Counted from the first letter of the stretch, positions 20,846-32,565 are shown. The stretch: DNA of 64,000 bases from Emydura subglobosa (GCA_007922225.1 ML679970.1:23080353-23144352); one strand, 5' to 3'. Translations and numbers: made by a program. The notes: generated by a model from the sequence alone, not told the origin.

Positions 20846-23800
20846 TTCCTTTAAAATACTAGCTGGCGTTTTATGAAATTGTGTTTTATAAAATGTTGCA
20901 TCTATATGTATTTTGGGTTTTTTCCCTATCTTTTATTCTTTTAACTACTGGCAGATATTTAACACTTTTCTAGTGAAAAATAAATGTTACTAACATGCTA
21001 TGTATGATGGTTTTTCCTTTTTTAAACTAAGATTCTGACTTTTGCATTTTTTGCTACGGGAGAGCTATGACTTGATCCTGTTTTCATACCTCTTCAGCCA
21101 GGTAGTTTGAGTACCAGAAACGGTAACATTAAGATGTGGAATCAAGGGCATCCTAACCTGATCTAAAATATACATATGAAACTAATTCTTTCTGCTGAAA
21201 TCCTTTTCTAAGTTTTTAATATGTATCCTAAAAGTAAAGGCATTTGGTTGCTATCTTAAAAATGTATCTTACTTGCTGTATTTAAGAAAAAAGGGGAAAA
21301 TCTCATGTCACTTATTTTATATGAAAGTATTGACACAACCGATTTCTTTATTCCTTGTCAAAATCCAAAGAATTTCTAAATCTCAGCTGAATGGTTTTAC
21401 TCATAAGCATATATAATTTCTCTAACAGAAAAAAATAATTAATTTTTAAAAACACTTTGGTAATTACCTTTTCAGAAATGCTGCATTGTAATTATTAATC
21501 TGATAACTGACACATCTTAAATTCTACCATTAGGATTTGACAGTATATAGTGAGGAGATCTAAAAACTCTTGAGTAACATACTTAATGGGACTGTTTAGT
21601 AGAGTGACAATAAATCAGGATGTCAGAATTGTAAACAATCTCCAAAATGATTACCATCTGTGACAGAACTATTCAGAAAACATTAAGGGATGTGAGTATG
21701 GTGTGATTTGGATGAGAAGCAGGGCAGCTTATGTGTTATAGCACAAGTTACCATTAAGATCATTCTGAGTTGTGCTTGAATGTTCATTAACACTTTAAGC
21801 CTCTAATCTTACCCTCATCCACAGTATTCTGTACATCGAAATCCGATTATTTTTTCTCCTCTTGAAGGCATTTGTTTGAAGAAAGTTAAATTCATTTGGA
21901 CTTATATTTGAATTTCTCTTGACTGTTAACAGTTAAAGAGATTTTCCTATGATTTTACAAAAATTATTGTTAAATATTAGCTTTATGAAGCAATTTTTAG
22001 TTCAGTTCCAGTGAATCATATATTAACCGGTCATGTTTATTGACCCTGTATTAACAACTCAATTGTTTTATTAAAAAGCCATGTTATGTGAGACAACTTA
22101 ACTAATAAGTGTGTTTGGTTCTAGAACATAACACACTGTACTTGAAATACATTTTGAAATCTAAAGCCTAGTCAATTGTGGCTGTGCTACAATCTCATTT
22201 ATGAGGCATGTGTAGCTGTACTGTCCCAGGAGCAGACCAGGAAGCAGAATGTGACCTGGAGAATCAAAATCTGTCTTCCTTTAGAGGTGTAACATGCACT
22301 GACCCTATATCTGGTGCAACCTGTCTGCAATACAGCAGCACTGACCAGCATGTTGATGGGCCAGGGGCAGTGTTCTACCCACTCTCCATTCACATGCACC
22401 AGGAATATTTAGAGCCCTATAGAATCTGCTCTTTCCATGCGGCTACCCATGGTATGGTTGGTGCAAGGCAATAAGGGGGCACCTCCTCTGTTTGGGCATA
22501 CAGGATAGTCCCTCAAATAGCAGTATGTTAGCTCAGGATATCCAATGTGGCTATCCATTGTCTATTATCTAGTACTTCTATTATCTTGTTAACCGAAGGA
22601 ATTATAAATGCCAGTGATCGTAATACTGAAAACCACCCTTAGAATAAAATAAAATGATCATGGAACAATTATAGCTGTTCCGAAAGAATTGTTTTGAACA
22701 AAAGAATGCATCCTCTTTCTTCTAACCAGTTAGGAAACAAGCTTCATTGCTTGAGCAGATTCCTAGCAGACCACATCGCTCTGGCATTGATGACAATAAC
22801 ACGCTAAACTTTTATAGCTGAGTTGTCATGTGACACAATTGTGCAGTGGTTTCAAGAATACTATAGTGGTGAGAAAATTGGCTCTTTTAAAGGATACAAT
22901 TATTGTTTTTCATCTGTATCCAAAAATCTTCTCACTCTATTTTATTTCAACAGGAAATTCAATGCACAAATAATTTGTCAAGCTGTATTTTATAGGTGGT
23001 GTCTGCTAAGCTGCATGTTAAAGTTGATGATATCTGAAAATAAGGTGTGACAAAGTAGTTACTTATATATGGAGCATGAATTGGACCAACATATAAATAA
23101 TAATATGCAAGTTTGGGCTCCCTTTAAAGGTGTTAACAGTTTTAAATAAAAAGAAGTTGAGATTAACATTTTACTGTTAATTATTAATATAAAAGCTAGC
23201 CATTGAAAGTGAGCAGCTTGCTGATGTAATTAAACTCGTGTGATTATTCCAGCCAGGTGACTTTCTCCTCCCCCCACCCTCCTTTCAGTGTTCCATCAAT
23301 AGTAATAGTTTTACTTAAAATACACAGGGTGTCTAGGCCTAGTGCTGGCCCCCTGCACAGGTTTAATTTCATCCGTCAGTGAGTATCAGTCAATAGGGGA
23401 ATCCAATTCCTATTTTATTTATGGTGTCACTCCTCAAAGTAGAATTTTTTATTTTTCTTGTGAAAATATACCTCTCCTCCCTTAATCTAGTTATATAGAT
23501 GTTGTCTGATTTGTAAAATGTGTATTTGGGAAGTGTCCTAAATCTCATCTTGCTTATTACAATAAAAAGACAGTATTTAAGAGATGTAAGTAGTGATGCA
23601 ATATTAACTTTATAAGACAATGTAAGTAATCTTGAAATCTAATTAAAAATAGACTTGCCAAAGTTCATACATTAAAGTGTCTTGTAAAATGATTTTATCG
23701 AAATCCTGAACTATCTAGAAGAAGCAACTCAATTGAGTTGTTTTCTATGAGAGTTAATGTCAAAGTAATACCATGTTTTAAGTGAGAAGTAATAGAGAAA

Positions 23801-24650
23801 ATGTTATCAAAAGACTGTAATATATGGTGTAGATATTAACATCCCGATCTTGCAATGAGAACCATGCCAACAGACTAAATTGGGTGAAATATTTTTAAGA
23901 AGGTAGGTTACGTAGTGGTTGAAAACAATAGCATTGTTTTATCTTCAGAGCCCAAAATACAGCTACAGTATAGATCATAAATGAAAAGTTTGTGTCTAAT
24001 CCTAGTAAATTTCATTTTCCTGATGAGCTTCAAACCCTAGCTATTACCCCGGTGCAATAACACGACTCCATAGACATAAAGCAACAATTGAACGGGATGC
24101 TTCTCCATGCAATAATTGTCCTAAACGGCAGATAGAAGAATGGGTAATTTGCTGCAGAGGTGGTGGAACAGAAGGGAAGGCTGCTTCTGCCTGGCACTAC
24201 TCTTTATGGGCAGTACTCTGCCTATGGCTGACCAGTCCTAGCACCTCTTGGGGCACAGGAATTGATCAAGAGCAGTCCTCCTAATAAGGGAAGGCTGTCA
24301 ATGGCCAGCACATACTGCAGCAATACTGCTCTTTTAGCCCCATATAACTTATTCTTACATAACTTCCATAAACTCTCTTTATAAGTTAGTCCAGTGTTAC
24401 CAAAGAATATTATTTCCTAGTAGAACACACACTAGGTAAACAGAACTTGCAAAGTAAAAAGTTGTTCCATACCTACAGAAAAACACATGATGCATAACAT
24501 TGTGCAAAGGGTCTACATCTCCCTCTTTCCATTGTGTATGAGGAAATATCAACCTTCATTCACTTGCTATAACAGTGTAGAATTAACTGAGATTTTTTTA
24601 ATTTATAGTGTTTTTAATATCAACTATTATCACTTTTCTTAGGCTACAGC
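20846..24650. other. No gene seen; long unique AT-rich stretch
   Basis: Only short frames, none longer than 90 codons and none with a recognisable domain. A C-rich patch at 23268-23285 is the only compositional oddity. No repeat family recognised. Confidence 0.5.
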
Positions 24651-24945
24651 TACATTGATGGTGGCAAATTCACTGCCATCAGATCGATTTCTCTGGATCG
24701 ACTGAGCGGTCAGTGCAGACCCACTCAGTCGATCCAGAAATCGACATACTAAGACCAGCTACACAAGTAGCATAGTGCTGCATCAACGGGAACACTGTTC
24801 CCGTTGGCGCAGCACATTGCAGTGCAGATAGAGTGCAGAAGAGAAGCTCAGCAGTTGACAGGAGTTACGCAAGTTTTTTGCGTACTTTGCGTAACTCCCG
24901 TCGACTGCCACCGAATCTCACAGCTAAGTGTAGACAGGGACTTAG
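24650..24945. mobile_element. Three-hairpin MITE (PIF/Harbinger-like by its ends, tentative)
   Basis: The ends GGCTACAGCTACATTG and AAGTGTAGACAGGGAC are imperfect inverted repeats flanked by TTA on both sides. Inside are three successive hairpins: arms 24684-24706/24724-24744 (around CTGGATCGACTGAG), 24784-24793/24797-24806 (CAACGGGAAC, perfect), and 24851-24873/24885-24908 (around GGAGTTACGC). No coding capacity. The TTA flank suggests PIF/Harbinger, but the TIR match is weak. Confidence 0.65.
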
Positions 24946-25584
24946 TCTTTTTGGAGTGGATTGAATTTGTTTTTTACAGGAATTTCTTGAACTCTGAAAT
25001 GGAATTGATGCTTGCAGAAAAAGTGAAGAGTGGACTGTTGCATTGTGGTGTCTGTGAAAGCATTGCTTAGAGAGCAAATACATAGATGAAAAAATGAAAG
25101 AACAAAGAAGAGCAATGTACTTGATGTACAAAGATTTTATGTATGTTGGTGAAGAAATTGTTTAACAACATTAGATTTATCTCACCGTTGGTGGCACTTT
25201 TGATTTTCACACTTTTTAATTAAAATGGTAAATAATTTTTCTCTTTAGACTTATTGAAGGTTTTCTTATTGCCATTTAAAACCAAGTTTAATGGGTTTGC
25301 ATAGCTGAGCAACATGCATCATAATAGGATAAATTAAGGTTTTATTAGGCTTTCTTCTGATAGTTTAATATAATAAAAATGTAATGAATAATAAGTAATA
25401 TAAGGCCTTAATCCAGAGATGCTCTCCAAGTCAATGGTAGTTTAGGAAGATAAGCACCCTGCAAATTGAGGCTTATTGTGATTGCACAAAAGAAAGTACT
25501 TTAAATGCATACTGTAAAAGGCGGTACAATTCTTTGATGCTTGAAACATTTTGGCAAATGGTTTTTTTCTTCCTTTCTTATTTG
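24946..25584. other. No gene seen
   Basis: Unique-looking AT-rich DNA with short frames only. Confidence 0.5.
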
Positions 25585-26010
25585 TACTGTGATAGTACCT
25601 AGAGGGCCCAATCAGGGCCCATTTGTGCTCAGCATTGCATGCACGCACGCAGTGAGAAGAGGGATCCTGGCCTGAAGAGTTTATAGTCTAAGTAAAAGAT
25701 GAACCCCGACCCAAGGATACAACAAACACTGGGAGCACAAGGTAACAGTGAAATTATTATGGGCACAGCACACCAGCTACCTAGCCGTTAGGCTACAAAA
25801 CATTGCATATCACAGCAGCGGTGAGTTATAAGGAGGATAATGTAGTGGCTTTGCAGATTTTTGCAGGGAGCTCTCTCTGTGCATAAGGGGCAGAAGAGAG
25901 GCACTTGTTGGAACATTTGACTAATGGGCAATTAAGGCTAGCACTGCTGGTGGAGCAGAAGCAGGGATTAATGGTTGAATGTACCTAAAAAAGCAGGCAA
26001 AACTAGCTGT
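25585..26010. repeat. Old interspersed repeat, family uncertain
   Basis: Starts GATAGTACCTAGAGGGCCC and includes CCTGGCCTGAAGAGTTTATAG and GTGGCTTTGCAGATTTTTGC. These phrases I associate with ancient repeats recurring in sauropsid genomes. A related phrase (GGTCCCTGCTCTGAGG, then CTCACAATCTAAAG) occurs at 57.78-57.82 kb. Boundaries are approximate. Confidence 0.4.
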
Positions 26011-27829
26011 AAACAGAGTGCCACAAGTGACAATGCAATGTAATAGTAATACTTTGTATTTCTGCCATATTTTCTAGCTGAAGATCTCCAAATGTTTTAA
26101 AACACCAATTAAGGGTGAAAGCATTCTTTAGATATGTAACTATTATATATAAACTGCAGAATTGTTTCCTGTAAAACAAGATGAAGCTGTTTTGTTCTCC
26201 TAAATAATTTGATTCTATCATTTTCCTCCCATGTTTTCAATGGCATGTATTAATCAGAAATATAAGAGCCTTTTTTTGGATTTTGCATTGTGTTGTCAAC
26301 CAAACAGGAACCTAATTCTGTGGACATTTTTTTCAGTTTAAAACAATACTTTTCTATGTGTATAAGCTGAGCAGTATAAAAATCCAGACACGACAGTGCT
26401 CTTTCATCTTATTCAAGCAAGGAATAATACATGTGGAGCAAAGGCTGTTTTTCTGAAGTAGATTTGCTACTTCACAGTTTTACTATGGTGAGCAATGGTA
26501 ACTGAATTGTGTAGCCTGAAGGCTTTAGTAAATAAAAGCCTGTGTGGATTGGCTGGCACTGACATGTGGGAACAATTTTCTTAGTTTTCAGTTGCTGCAG
26601 GGAGGAATTACAATTGTGGTGCACAGTGAGCCATGAAAGTTGTGGTCTTATACTTGAGAAGAAACTGAGCTAAATTACTACTGTGCATAATAACACCTAG
26701 ATTAAAAAAATAGTTTGTTAAAGCAGCCTTTTTTTAATAGACTGAATGGAGAAATTTCTGAATTGAATTAATATCTTTAATTAAAAATGCAAAATACAAA
26801 ACTCTTCAAAGTTTTGTTTTTCTGGAAGAAAATAATTTACTATGGTAATTTCAGAATTATTTAATCTCTTTGAATAATTGGTCTATTTATACTTTTAGTC
26901 ATTGAGGCGGCTGACATGCTAGGAAACAGAGCTGACTCAATGTTGTGTCTGTTAGCCATCTTAGTTATTACTTCCTCCCCAGTGTGTAAGTTCTCTTCCT
27001 TTCTTTTTCTGTGATCTTTAATTTATTGTAATATAATTTAAATCTTAGTCCTGGAAACAAATCAGTTGAAAGGGATGTTTCCTGTATAATGTCATGTACA
27101 TGTTCTCTGTATATAGATATTCTCTCATTTTGAATTGCACATTATATTCTGTCTGTCAAACTATTTCTATTTCTGTATATTGAATTTTTTAAAATGTAAT
27201 AGCTACAAAAATGGCATTTGCTATGCAGCATTATGTAAAATAAATTTGCACAAATGCCAGGGTTACTATCTGTCACATGGAAAATAAGATTAAAAAAGAG
27301 TCTTTTTATCCCGCCACCTCACCTATGTATTGAACACCCTCCCAGATCTGTTCACCAAACAATTTCCCTCACCTACTTCAAAAATTTTCCAAGCACCCAC
27401 TTAGCCATCATACTTATGAGGTATGTACTTGTGCGGTAGGAGGAGACAAGAAGGGAGGGGAAAATTAATGGAATCCTCAAGACTTTTGGAGTGGAATCCT
27501 CAATGTGTTCACTAATGTTATTTGATTTCACTTTTATTATCCTTTGTTCTTAAACGTCATTTTTTTTTTTAACTTTGTTACTCTGTCCATTTCACCAGCG
27601 CTTTTGTTAATTGGTCCGCACTTGTCATGTTGAACTGATACTGTGTTTTCAAGACAGATCTGTATCTTACATGTTTTGAGAGGCATGTGGCACCTAACAA
27701 TTAAAAAATAATCATGGACATATTTAGGTTTACAGTACGAGTCCCTTTTCATTGTTCAACATGTAAGCAATAACAAACTACAAAGTGTAGAGTATTTAAA
27801 AAAGAGAATAAAATTAATAGTTGTAAAGA
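26011..27829. other. No gene seen
   Basis: Unique AT-rich DNA. Short frames (for example 27254-27439) have no recognisable domain. Confidence 0.5.
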
Positions 27830-28200
27830 TGTAAGTTGTGTTCTTCTTTGAGTGCTTGCTCATGTCCATTCCATTGTAGGTATGTGCACACCTTCATGCA
27901 CGGTTACCGGAACATTTTTCCTTTTAGCAGTACCCCTAGGGCCGGCTTTGGTGCCCCCTGGAGCCCTGCACACAAGCTGTGGTATATGAGGCGCTGCCGG
28001 CCCTATGCCCCCTCAGTTCCTTCTTTCCTCCTGTGACGGTTGCTTGAATTGTTTTGGCTAGCATCGCAATGCTCAATCCCTTTTGTTCTCCCTTAATCAT
28101 TTGTTCTTTGTCTTAGAAAGGTAGATTAGACCTTAAGTGTTCTTAATAGTGGTAGTTAGTCACTTAGGATAGTCCCGGCTGGGACTTTGCCGGAAGTGGG
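27830..28200 (+). repeat. DIRS copy B left terminal region and leader
   Basis: Terminal repeat followed by ACGGTTACCGGAACATTTTT, GGGCCGGCTTTGGTGCCCCC and CGCTGCCGGCCCTATG. It is GC-rich compared with the flanks. No open frame is expected here. Confidence 0.65.
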
Positions 28201-28218
28201 GCATGCCCTGGACACACC

Positions 28219-28977
28219 GTGTGCCTCCTGTGGAAAGGGCCTTTCTGCTTAGCAACCCCCATGATAGCTGCCAAAAGTGCCTGGAGGAAGCTCATCATAA
28301 GGACAAATGCAAAATTTGTAAGGCTTTCAGACCTTGAACCCAAAAAGACAGAGAGATGGGAGTGGGAGGCCGCCTTTGTACCTGCCGGCGCCATCGACAC
28401 CAGAGGCATTTCAGGTGACATGGACCTTGTTGGCCTTGCCCCCGCTGCCCCCGCCTTGACCTCTGCCTTGAGAGAAGGGGCTTGTGTTGCAGGGGAAGCC
28501 TGCATTGGTACCCCCTGGTTATCTCAGGTGATCTCCGGAGCAGGGAGGGAGATCTCCAACAACCCAGTCACCCCAGGTGGAGGGATCAACACGGCACTGC
28601 TCACCCAGAATTCGGCGGGCAGAGCCATGGCCTCCGCCATCTGCATGTGCAGGTGTTCATGGCTGCAATCCTTGGGGCTGTCCAAGGAAGTCCAACAGTC
28701 CATCCAGGACCTCCCCTTCGATGGGTCAGCCTTGTTTTCAGATCAGACGGATGGGAAGTTGCAAGGTCTGAAAGACTCAAGGGCCCACGCTCTGCTTCTT
28801 GGGTCTTTATATCCCCAGACATCTAGACGCCAGTTCCTTCCTCAGGGCCAGCAACAACAGAGGTACCAGCCACAGCGGTTCACACCCTACAGACAGAGAG
28901 ACAGAAATAGGGGGTCTAGGAGATGTCAGCCAACACTAGGGTCCTCCTCGGCTCCCCAGCAAGGGTCGTCTAGGTGA
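28219..28977 (+). pseudogene. DIRS gag-like protein (copy B), with a Cys-rich N-terminal segment
   Basis: A 252-codon frame stays open, but it joins pieces from different original frames. In shifted frames a Cys/His cluster is visible at 28220-28320: C-x2-C, then CQKC, AHHKDKCKIC, resembling a zinc-binding segment expected near the gag N-terminus. The middle is Ala/Pro-rich. The conserved gag block SWLQSLGLSKEVQQSIQDLP (about 28.66-28.72 kb) aligns with copy A. The C-terminus is Gln/Arg-rich (QGQQQQRYQPQRF and RQRDRNRGSRR), which suggests nucleic-acid binding. Relative to copy A, the FKAYQNLL/KLLDILQ portion is missing, so the gag is internally deleted. TGA at 28975-28977. Confidence 0.7.
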
Positions 28978-29008
28978 TCCAGTAATCAAAGGAGGTCATT
29001 TTGAAGGT

Positions 29009-29686
29009 GTGCCTAAGGGTGGCATTCCAGCCTATTCCCTGGATCCCTTCCGTCCCTTCTTGAACTGCCTAGCTCCCTTCCTGTCCGAATGGGCCAAGGT
29101 CACTTCGGATCGCTGGGTCCTTGTCATGGTTTTGGCAGGCTATGCCCTCCAGTTTGCTTCTACCCCTCCCAACAACCCTCTCTGCCCGTCCTTCTTCAGG
29201 GACACCTCTCACAAGCAACTCCGCGTAGAGATCCTTCTCAGCCTGAGAGCCATAGAGGGGGTTCCACTGGACATGAGGTGAAAGGGGTTTTACTCGAGGT
29301 ACTTCCTCATCCTCAAAGCGAAAGGGGGTCTAAGACCTATAGTAGATCCGCGTCATCTCAACAAATATCTCAAGAGGCTAAAATTTAGCATGGTCTCCCT
29401 GGCCTCCATCATCCCCTCCCTGGATCCAGGAGACTGGTATGCTGCCCTTGACCTAAAGGATGCTTACTTCCACATTTCTATCTTCCCCAGCCACAGGCGT
29501 TTCCTCTGTTTTGTGGTAGCTGGCTCCCATTACCAGTTTGCAGTGTTGCCCTTTGGCCTTTCCTTGGCTCCGAGGGTGTTTACAAAATGTATGGCAGTGG
29601 TGGTGGTGCACCTGACGCGCGAAGAGGTCCAAATTTTCTCTTACCTGGATGACTGGCTGATCAGGAGCACATCCAGAGCACTGTAG
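29009..29686 (+). pseudogene. DIRS reverse transcriptase (copy B), palm domain largely intact
   Basis: One frame runs from 29009 to a TAG at 29684-29686, with a single TGA at 29279-29281. In order it shows LRVEILLSLRAIEGVPLD, GFYSRYFLILKAKGGLRPI, HLNKYLKRLKF, then the first catalytic motif in LDLKDAYFHI (Asp codon 29450-29452), LPFGLSLAPRVF, and the second motif YLDDWLI (YLDD at 29642-29653). This is the complete set of palm motifs that copy A has lost in part. The stop codon and the downstream frameshift make it non-functional. It would have copied element RNA into DNA in a DIRS life cycle. Confidence 0.85.
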
Positions 29687-29689
29687 ATC

Positions 29690-30027
29690 TGACATGCGCC
29701 ACCTGCTGCTGGCTGGGCCTGCTAATAAACGAGCAAAAGTCCAAATTAACCCCAGTGCAGGGGATAGAGTTCATCGGAGTGGTCCTTGACCCATCCAAAG
29801 CCAGAGCTTTCCTACCCCAGTCACGCTTCAAGGCGATGTCTGCCATCATTGCTCGTTTGCACCTCTGCCCGAGGACAACAGCCAGGCACTGTCTGCAGTT
29901 GTTAGGACACATGGCGGCCTGCACTTATGTGGTGAGGTTGGCTTGCCTAAAACTCAGACCACTTCAGTCATGGCTGGCCTCATTTATGCCCCGAGCAGAC
30001 ATTCCCTCGACCGGGTGGTCACAGTCT
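29690..30027 (+). pseudogene. DIRS RT thumb/connection, frameshifted and truncated (copy B)
   Basis: After the stop at 29686 the homology continues in another frame: LGLLINEQKSKLTPVQGIEF, then VVLDPSKARAFLPQSRFKAM, and LQLLGHMAACTYVVRLACLK. The matching stretch in copy A is LGLILNSRKSTLVPTQKIEF at about 2182-2245. It ends near RVVTV/GWSQS at about 30025, before the RNase H would begin. Confidence 0.8.
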
Positions 30028-30625
30028 TGATAATTGATGAGCGAATAATGACTGGAGTAATGGAAGCATGTCCCCTGAAATGGTGGTCAAAGCATGAAGG
30101 GCCATATGAATGTTTAGCATATCTGGCATGTAAATATTTTGCAACACTGGATACAACAGTGCCATGTGAACTCCTGTTCTCACTTTCAGGTGACATTGTA
30201 AATTATCTCCTGTAAATTTAAACAAATTTGTTTGTCCTAGCGATTGGCTGAACACAGAAGAGGACTTGTAGGCTCTAAAGTTTTACATTGCTTTATTTTT
30301 GAGTGCAGTTATGTAAAAAAAATCCAACATTTGTAATTTGCACTTTCATGATAATGAGATTTAACTATAGTACTTGTATGAGGTGAATTGTTTATCTTTT
30401 TTACAGTGCAAATATTTGTAATAAAAATATAAAGTGAGCACTGTACGCTTTGCATTCTGTGTTGTAATTGAAATCGATATATTTGAAAATTTAGAAAACA
30501 CCCGAAATATTGAAATAAATGGTAGTCTATTATTGTTTAACAGTGTGATTAAAACTGCGATTAATCGCAATTATTTTTTTAATCTCGCAATTAATTGCGA
30601 TTAATTTTTTTAATAGTTTGGCAGC
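30028..30625 (+). mobile_element. hAT transposon 3' fragment joined to DIRS copy B
   Basis: Contains the C-terminal dimerisation segment of a hAT-family transposase followed by an AT-rich 3' tail. The tail ends in repeated GATTAATCGCAATTA-type inverted motifs (about 30552-30612), which look like the sub-terminal part of the element. The left part of the transposase and the left end are missing. The join to DIRS is abrupt at about 30025-30030. Confidence 0.75.
30030..30280 (+). pseudogene. hAT transposase C-terminal dimerisation domain, truncated and frameshifted
   Basis: The reading frame includes CPLKWWSKHEGPYECLAYLA, then CKYFATLDTTVPCELLFSLS and GDIVN. This matches the hAT C-terminal pattern: W-W-K-x-H-E, then L-A-x-K-Y, T-x-V-P-x-E-x-x-F-S and G-D-I-V. 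Just after GDIVN (about 30202) a small deletion shifts the frame. In the new frame the expected continuation SPVNLNKFVCPSDWLNTEED is read to a TAG near 30270. The RNase-H-like catalytic core with the DDE residues is absent. Domain assignment is from the family motif, not a search. Confidence 0.8.
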
Positions 30626-30639
30626 TTTATAAATTACCT

Positions 30640-31500
30640 CTTGATTTGGCAGTGGTGTGACCGCTTCTTGAATATTGTGTCCAGTTCTGGTGTTCACAAT
30701 TCAAGAAAGATGTTAAGTTGTAGAGGGTTTGGAGAAGAGCCACAAGAATGATAAAATGACTGGAAAACATGCCTTATAGTCAGTGATGTAGTGCTAAATT
30801 TTACAGAGCCAGAGCCCTGCCCATCCACAAACTAACTACCTGCCCTTCTTCACATCTGCCCCACGTGCTCTATTCTACTCACTTCTTGGACACTTCCTAG
30901 CCACAGCATCTCCCAGTGCAACTGATCAACAGATGCTTTGTGGAAGAGCACAAGTCTTGGAGGGAGCCACTGGGAGAGGGGCAGGAAAAGGGGGAAATTT
31001 TGAAGAACCAGAGTGTTGCTCCATCTTGTCTTTCAGGTGCTGTAGTGATACTCCAGACAGTTCCAGCAGCACTTCACCACTACTTATAGTGAAAGACTGA
31101 AGGAGATCAATCTATTTATCTTAACAAAGAGATGATTAAGGAGTAAGCTTGATCACAATCTACATGTAGTTGCATGAGGAACAGAAAAAATGATAATAGA
31201 GGGCTCTTGAACCTAGCAGATACAGGTGTAACAAGATCCAATGGCTGGAATTTGAGACAAGACAAATTCACATTAGAAATAAGGTATACATTTTTATCAG
31301 TGAGTGTAATTAATCATTGGGACAACCTACCCAGGATTGTGGGTTCTTCATCACTGAAAAATTAAAAATCAAGATGTTTTCTACAAGATATGCTCTAGTT
31401 CAAGCAGGAATTAATTTGCTAAAGTCCTATGACCTGTGTTATACAGCAGGTGAGACTAGATGGCCACAATGATCCCTTCTTGCATATAATTTATTAAAAT
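30640..31500 (+). mobile_element. CR1/L3-like LINE 3' region, split by a hAT-like insertion
   Basis: The left part (about 30655-30780) reads as ...[13 protein letters not shown] sequence, GTTTGGAGAAGAGCCAC and ATGATAAAATGACTGG. It resumes at 31091 with GAAAGACTGAAGGAGATC and runs to the tail (GAGACTAGATGGCCACAATG, CCCTTCTTGCATATAATTTA) near 31500. The frame 31174-31365 gives GLLNLADTGVTRSNGW and VINHWDNLPR, the analogue of [10 protein letters not shown]. Stops and frameshifts throughout. Confidence 0.8.
30781..31082. mobile_element. Non-autonomous hAT-like element with 8-bp target duplication
   Basis: The 302-bp insertion is flanked by CTTATAGT on both sides (30773-30780 and 31083-31090). 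It starts CAGTGATGTAGTGCT and ends AGCACTTCACCACTA, inverted repeats of about 15 bp with three or so mismatches. An 8-bp duplication with CAGTG-type ends is the hAT signature. Removing it rejoins the host LINE sequence without a gap. Confidence 0.85.
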
Positions 31501-31990
31501 TATGTAGTAATAATGGGTTAAAAAGGCATTTTGAATTCTGAGAAAATTTCATGTTAAAAATTTTTTTTAAAGTTGGCATTTCATGACTTTTTTGGATTTG
31601 AGTTTACACTCTTAATGTTCTTTTAACATATTTCTTAAAATACACAATTTCCTACATTTTAAAAAAACCAAACTCAAAACCCAGAAATTCTGTCATATGG
31701 AATCATATTGATTCCAACATTGGCCATCAGTACAGTTGGAACCTTTAGATGTTCAAAACATACTACTACTACTTCTACTTTAGCTAATGGAGTAAGAGAT
31801 AGCACAAGTTAGCTATTAAACTCTGTGTGGACCAGCCACTAGAGGAGGATGAAAAATAAACTTTACCAATAGTTTTTCAGCTGTTTGCTTAACAACCATA
31901 CAATGTTGGGACTCTCAAATCCTGGATTCTGTTACAAGTTCTGGAGAGGAGTGTTCTCTATTGGATACAGAGCCTCATGCTGCTGTCTCT
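31501..31990. repeat. Old repeat, copy 1 of a tandemly placed pair
   Basis: About 31630-31800 (AATTTCCTACATTTT, CAGAAATTCTGTCATAT, GCTAATGGAGTAAG) corresponds to about 32715-32845 (AATTTCCTAGTTTTT, CAGAAATTCCATCATAT, GCTAATGGAGTAAT). Diverged copies of one family, same orientation. The family name is not known to me. Confidence 0.6.
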
Positions 31991-32024
31991 CTGAAGCTTA
32001 TCTCCTTCTGCGTCTTTCCCTAGT

Positions 32025-32400
32025 ACGGTGGTTCCCAAACTTTTTAGTAAGGTAATCCACTAACTGCATTTTGTCTTTTTCTGTGACCCACCCCAAGTCC
32101 AAGTTTGTGTGGGGGAAAGACAAAATTCACAGGTCAAGGTCGTCGTCCTCGCCAAGGGGGCACCAACCCCCCGGAGCAGCACTCTTCAACCCAGCACTGC
32201 AACCCTAATCCGGGCTAAGTGCAGCACGGAAGCCCTAAGGGTCATGGTTGGGAGAGTAAGCCTCTATCCCACACTCACCAATTAGTGGCAGCTTCTGTAC
32301 CAGGGGTGTGGGCCTGGTTCTCTGCTCCAAACTTTGCACTGGGCCAAATGAGTAGCATGTGACCTGTTGCATGGGGTTGCAGTATTCATCAGGTGTGGAA
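32025..32400. mobile_element. hAT-type fragment (GGTTCCCAAACTTTTT end)
   Basis: ACGGTGGTTCCCAAACTTTT at about 32026 is the characteristic 5' end of a widespread hAT MITE family. The body contains CTGTGACCCACCCCAAG. The 3' end is not found, so this is a partial copy with an uncertain right boundary. Confidence 0.5.
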
Positions 32401-32565
32401 ACTCAGCTTGTAGTAGACACCTGGCAAGGAAATTCTGAGCCTGAATAGTTAACATTTGATAAAGTTATCAACTTTAAACTGAAACAACTGACAACAGAAT
32501 CTTACCATGAAGAGGCCAGATTTGCAAAAGTGCTTCCCGCCCAGTAGCAAATCTAGTCCAATTTT

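Larger units (their letters stand above)
27830..30027 (+). mobile_element. DIRS-type retrotransposon, copy B, 5' two-thirds
   Basis: The left end begins with the terminal-module sequence GTTCTTCTTTGAGTGCTTGC and CATGTCCATTCCATTG, related to 4500-4530 in copy A. There follow a leader (about 27.88-28.2 kb), gag (28.22-28.98 kb) and RT (29.01-30.03 kb). RNase H, recombinase and right end are absent: homology stops near 30025 and a hAT transposase tail begins. The block is GC-richer than its surroundings and less decayed than copy A, so it is probably a younger insertion. Confidence 0.85.
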
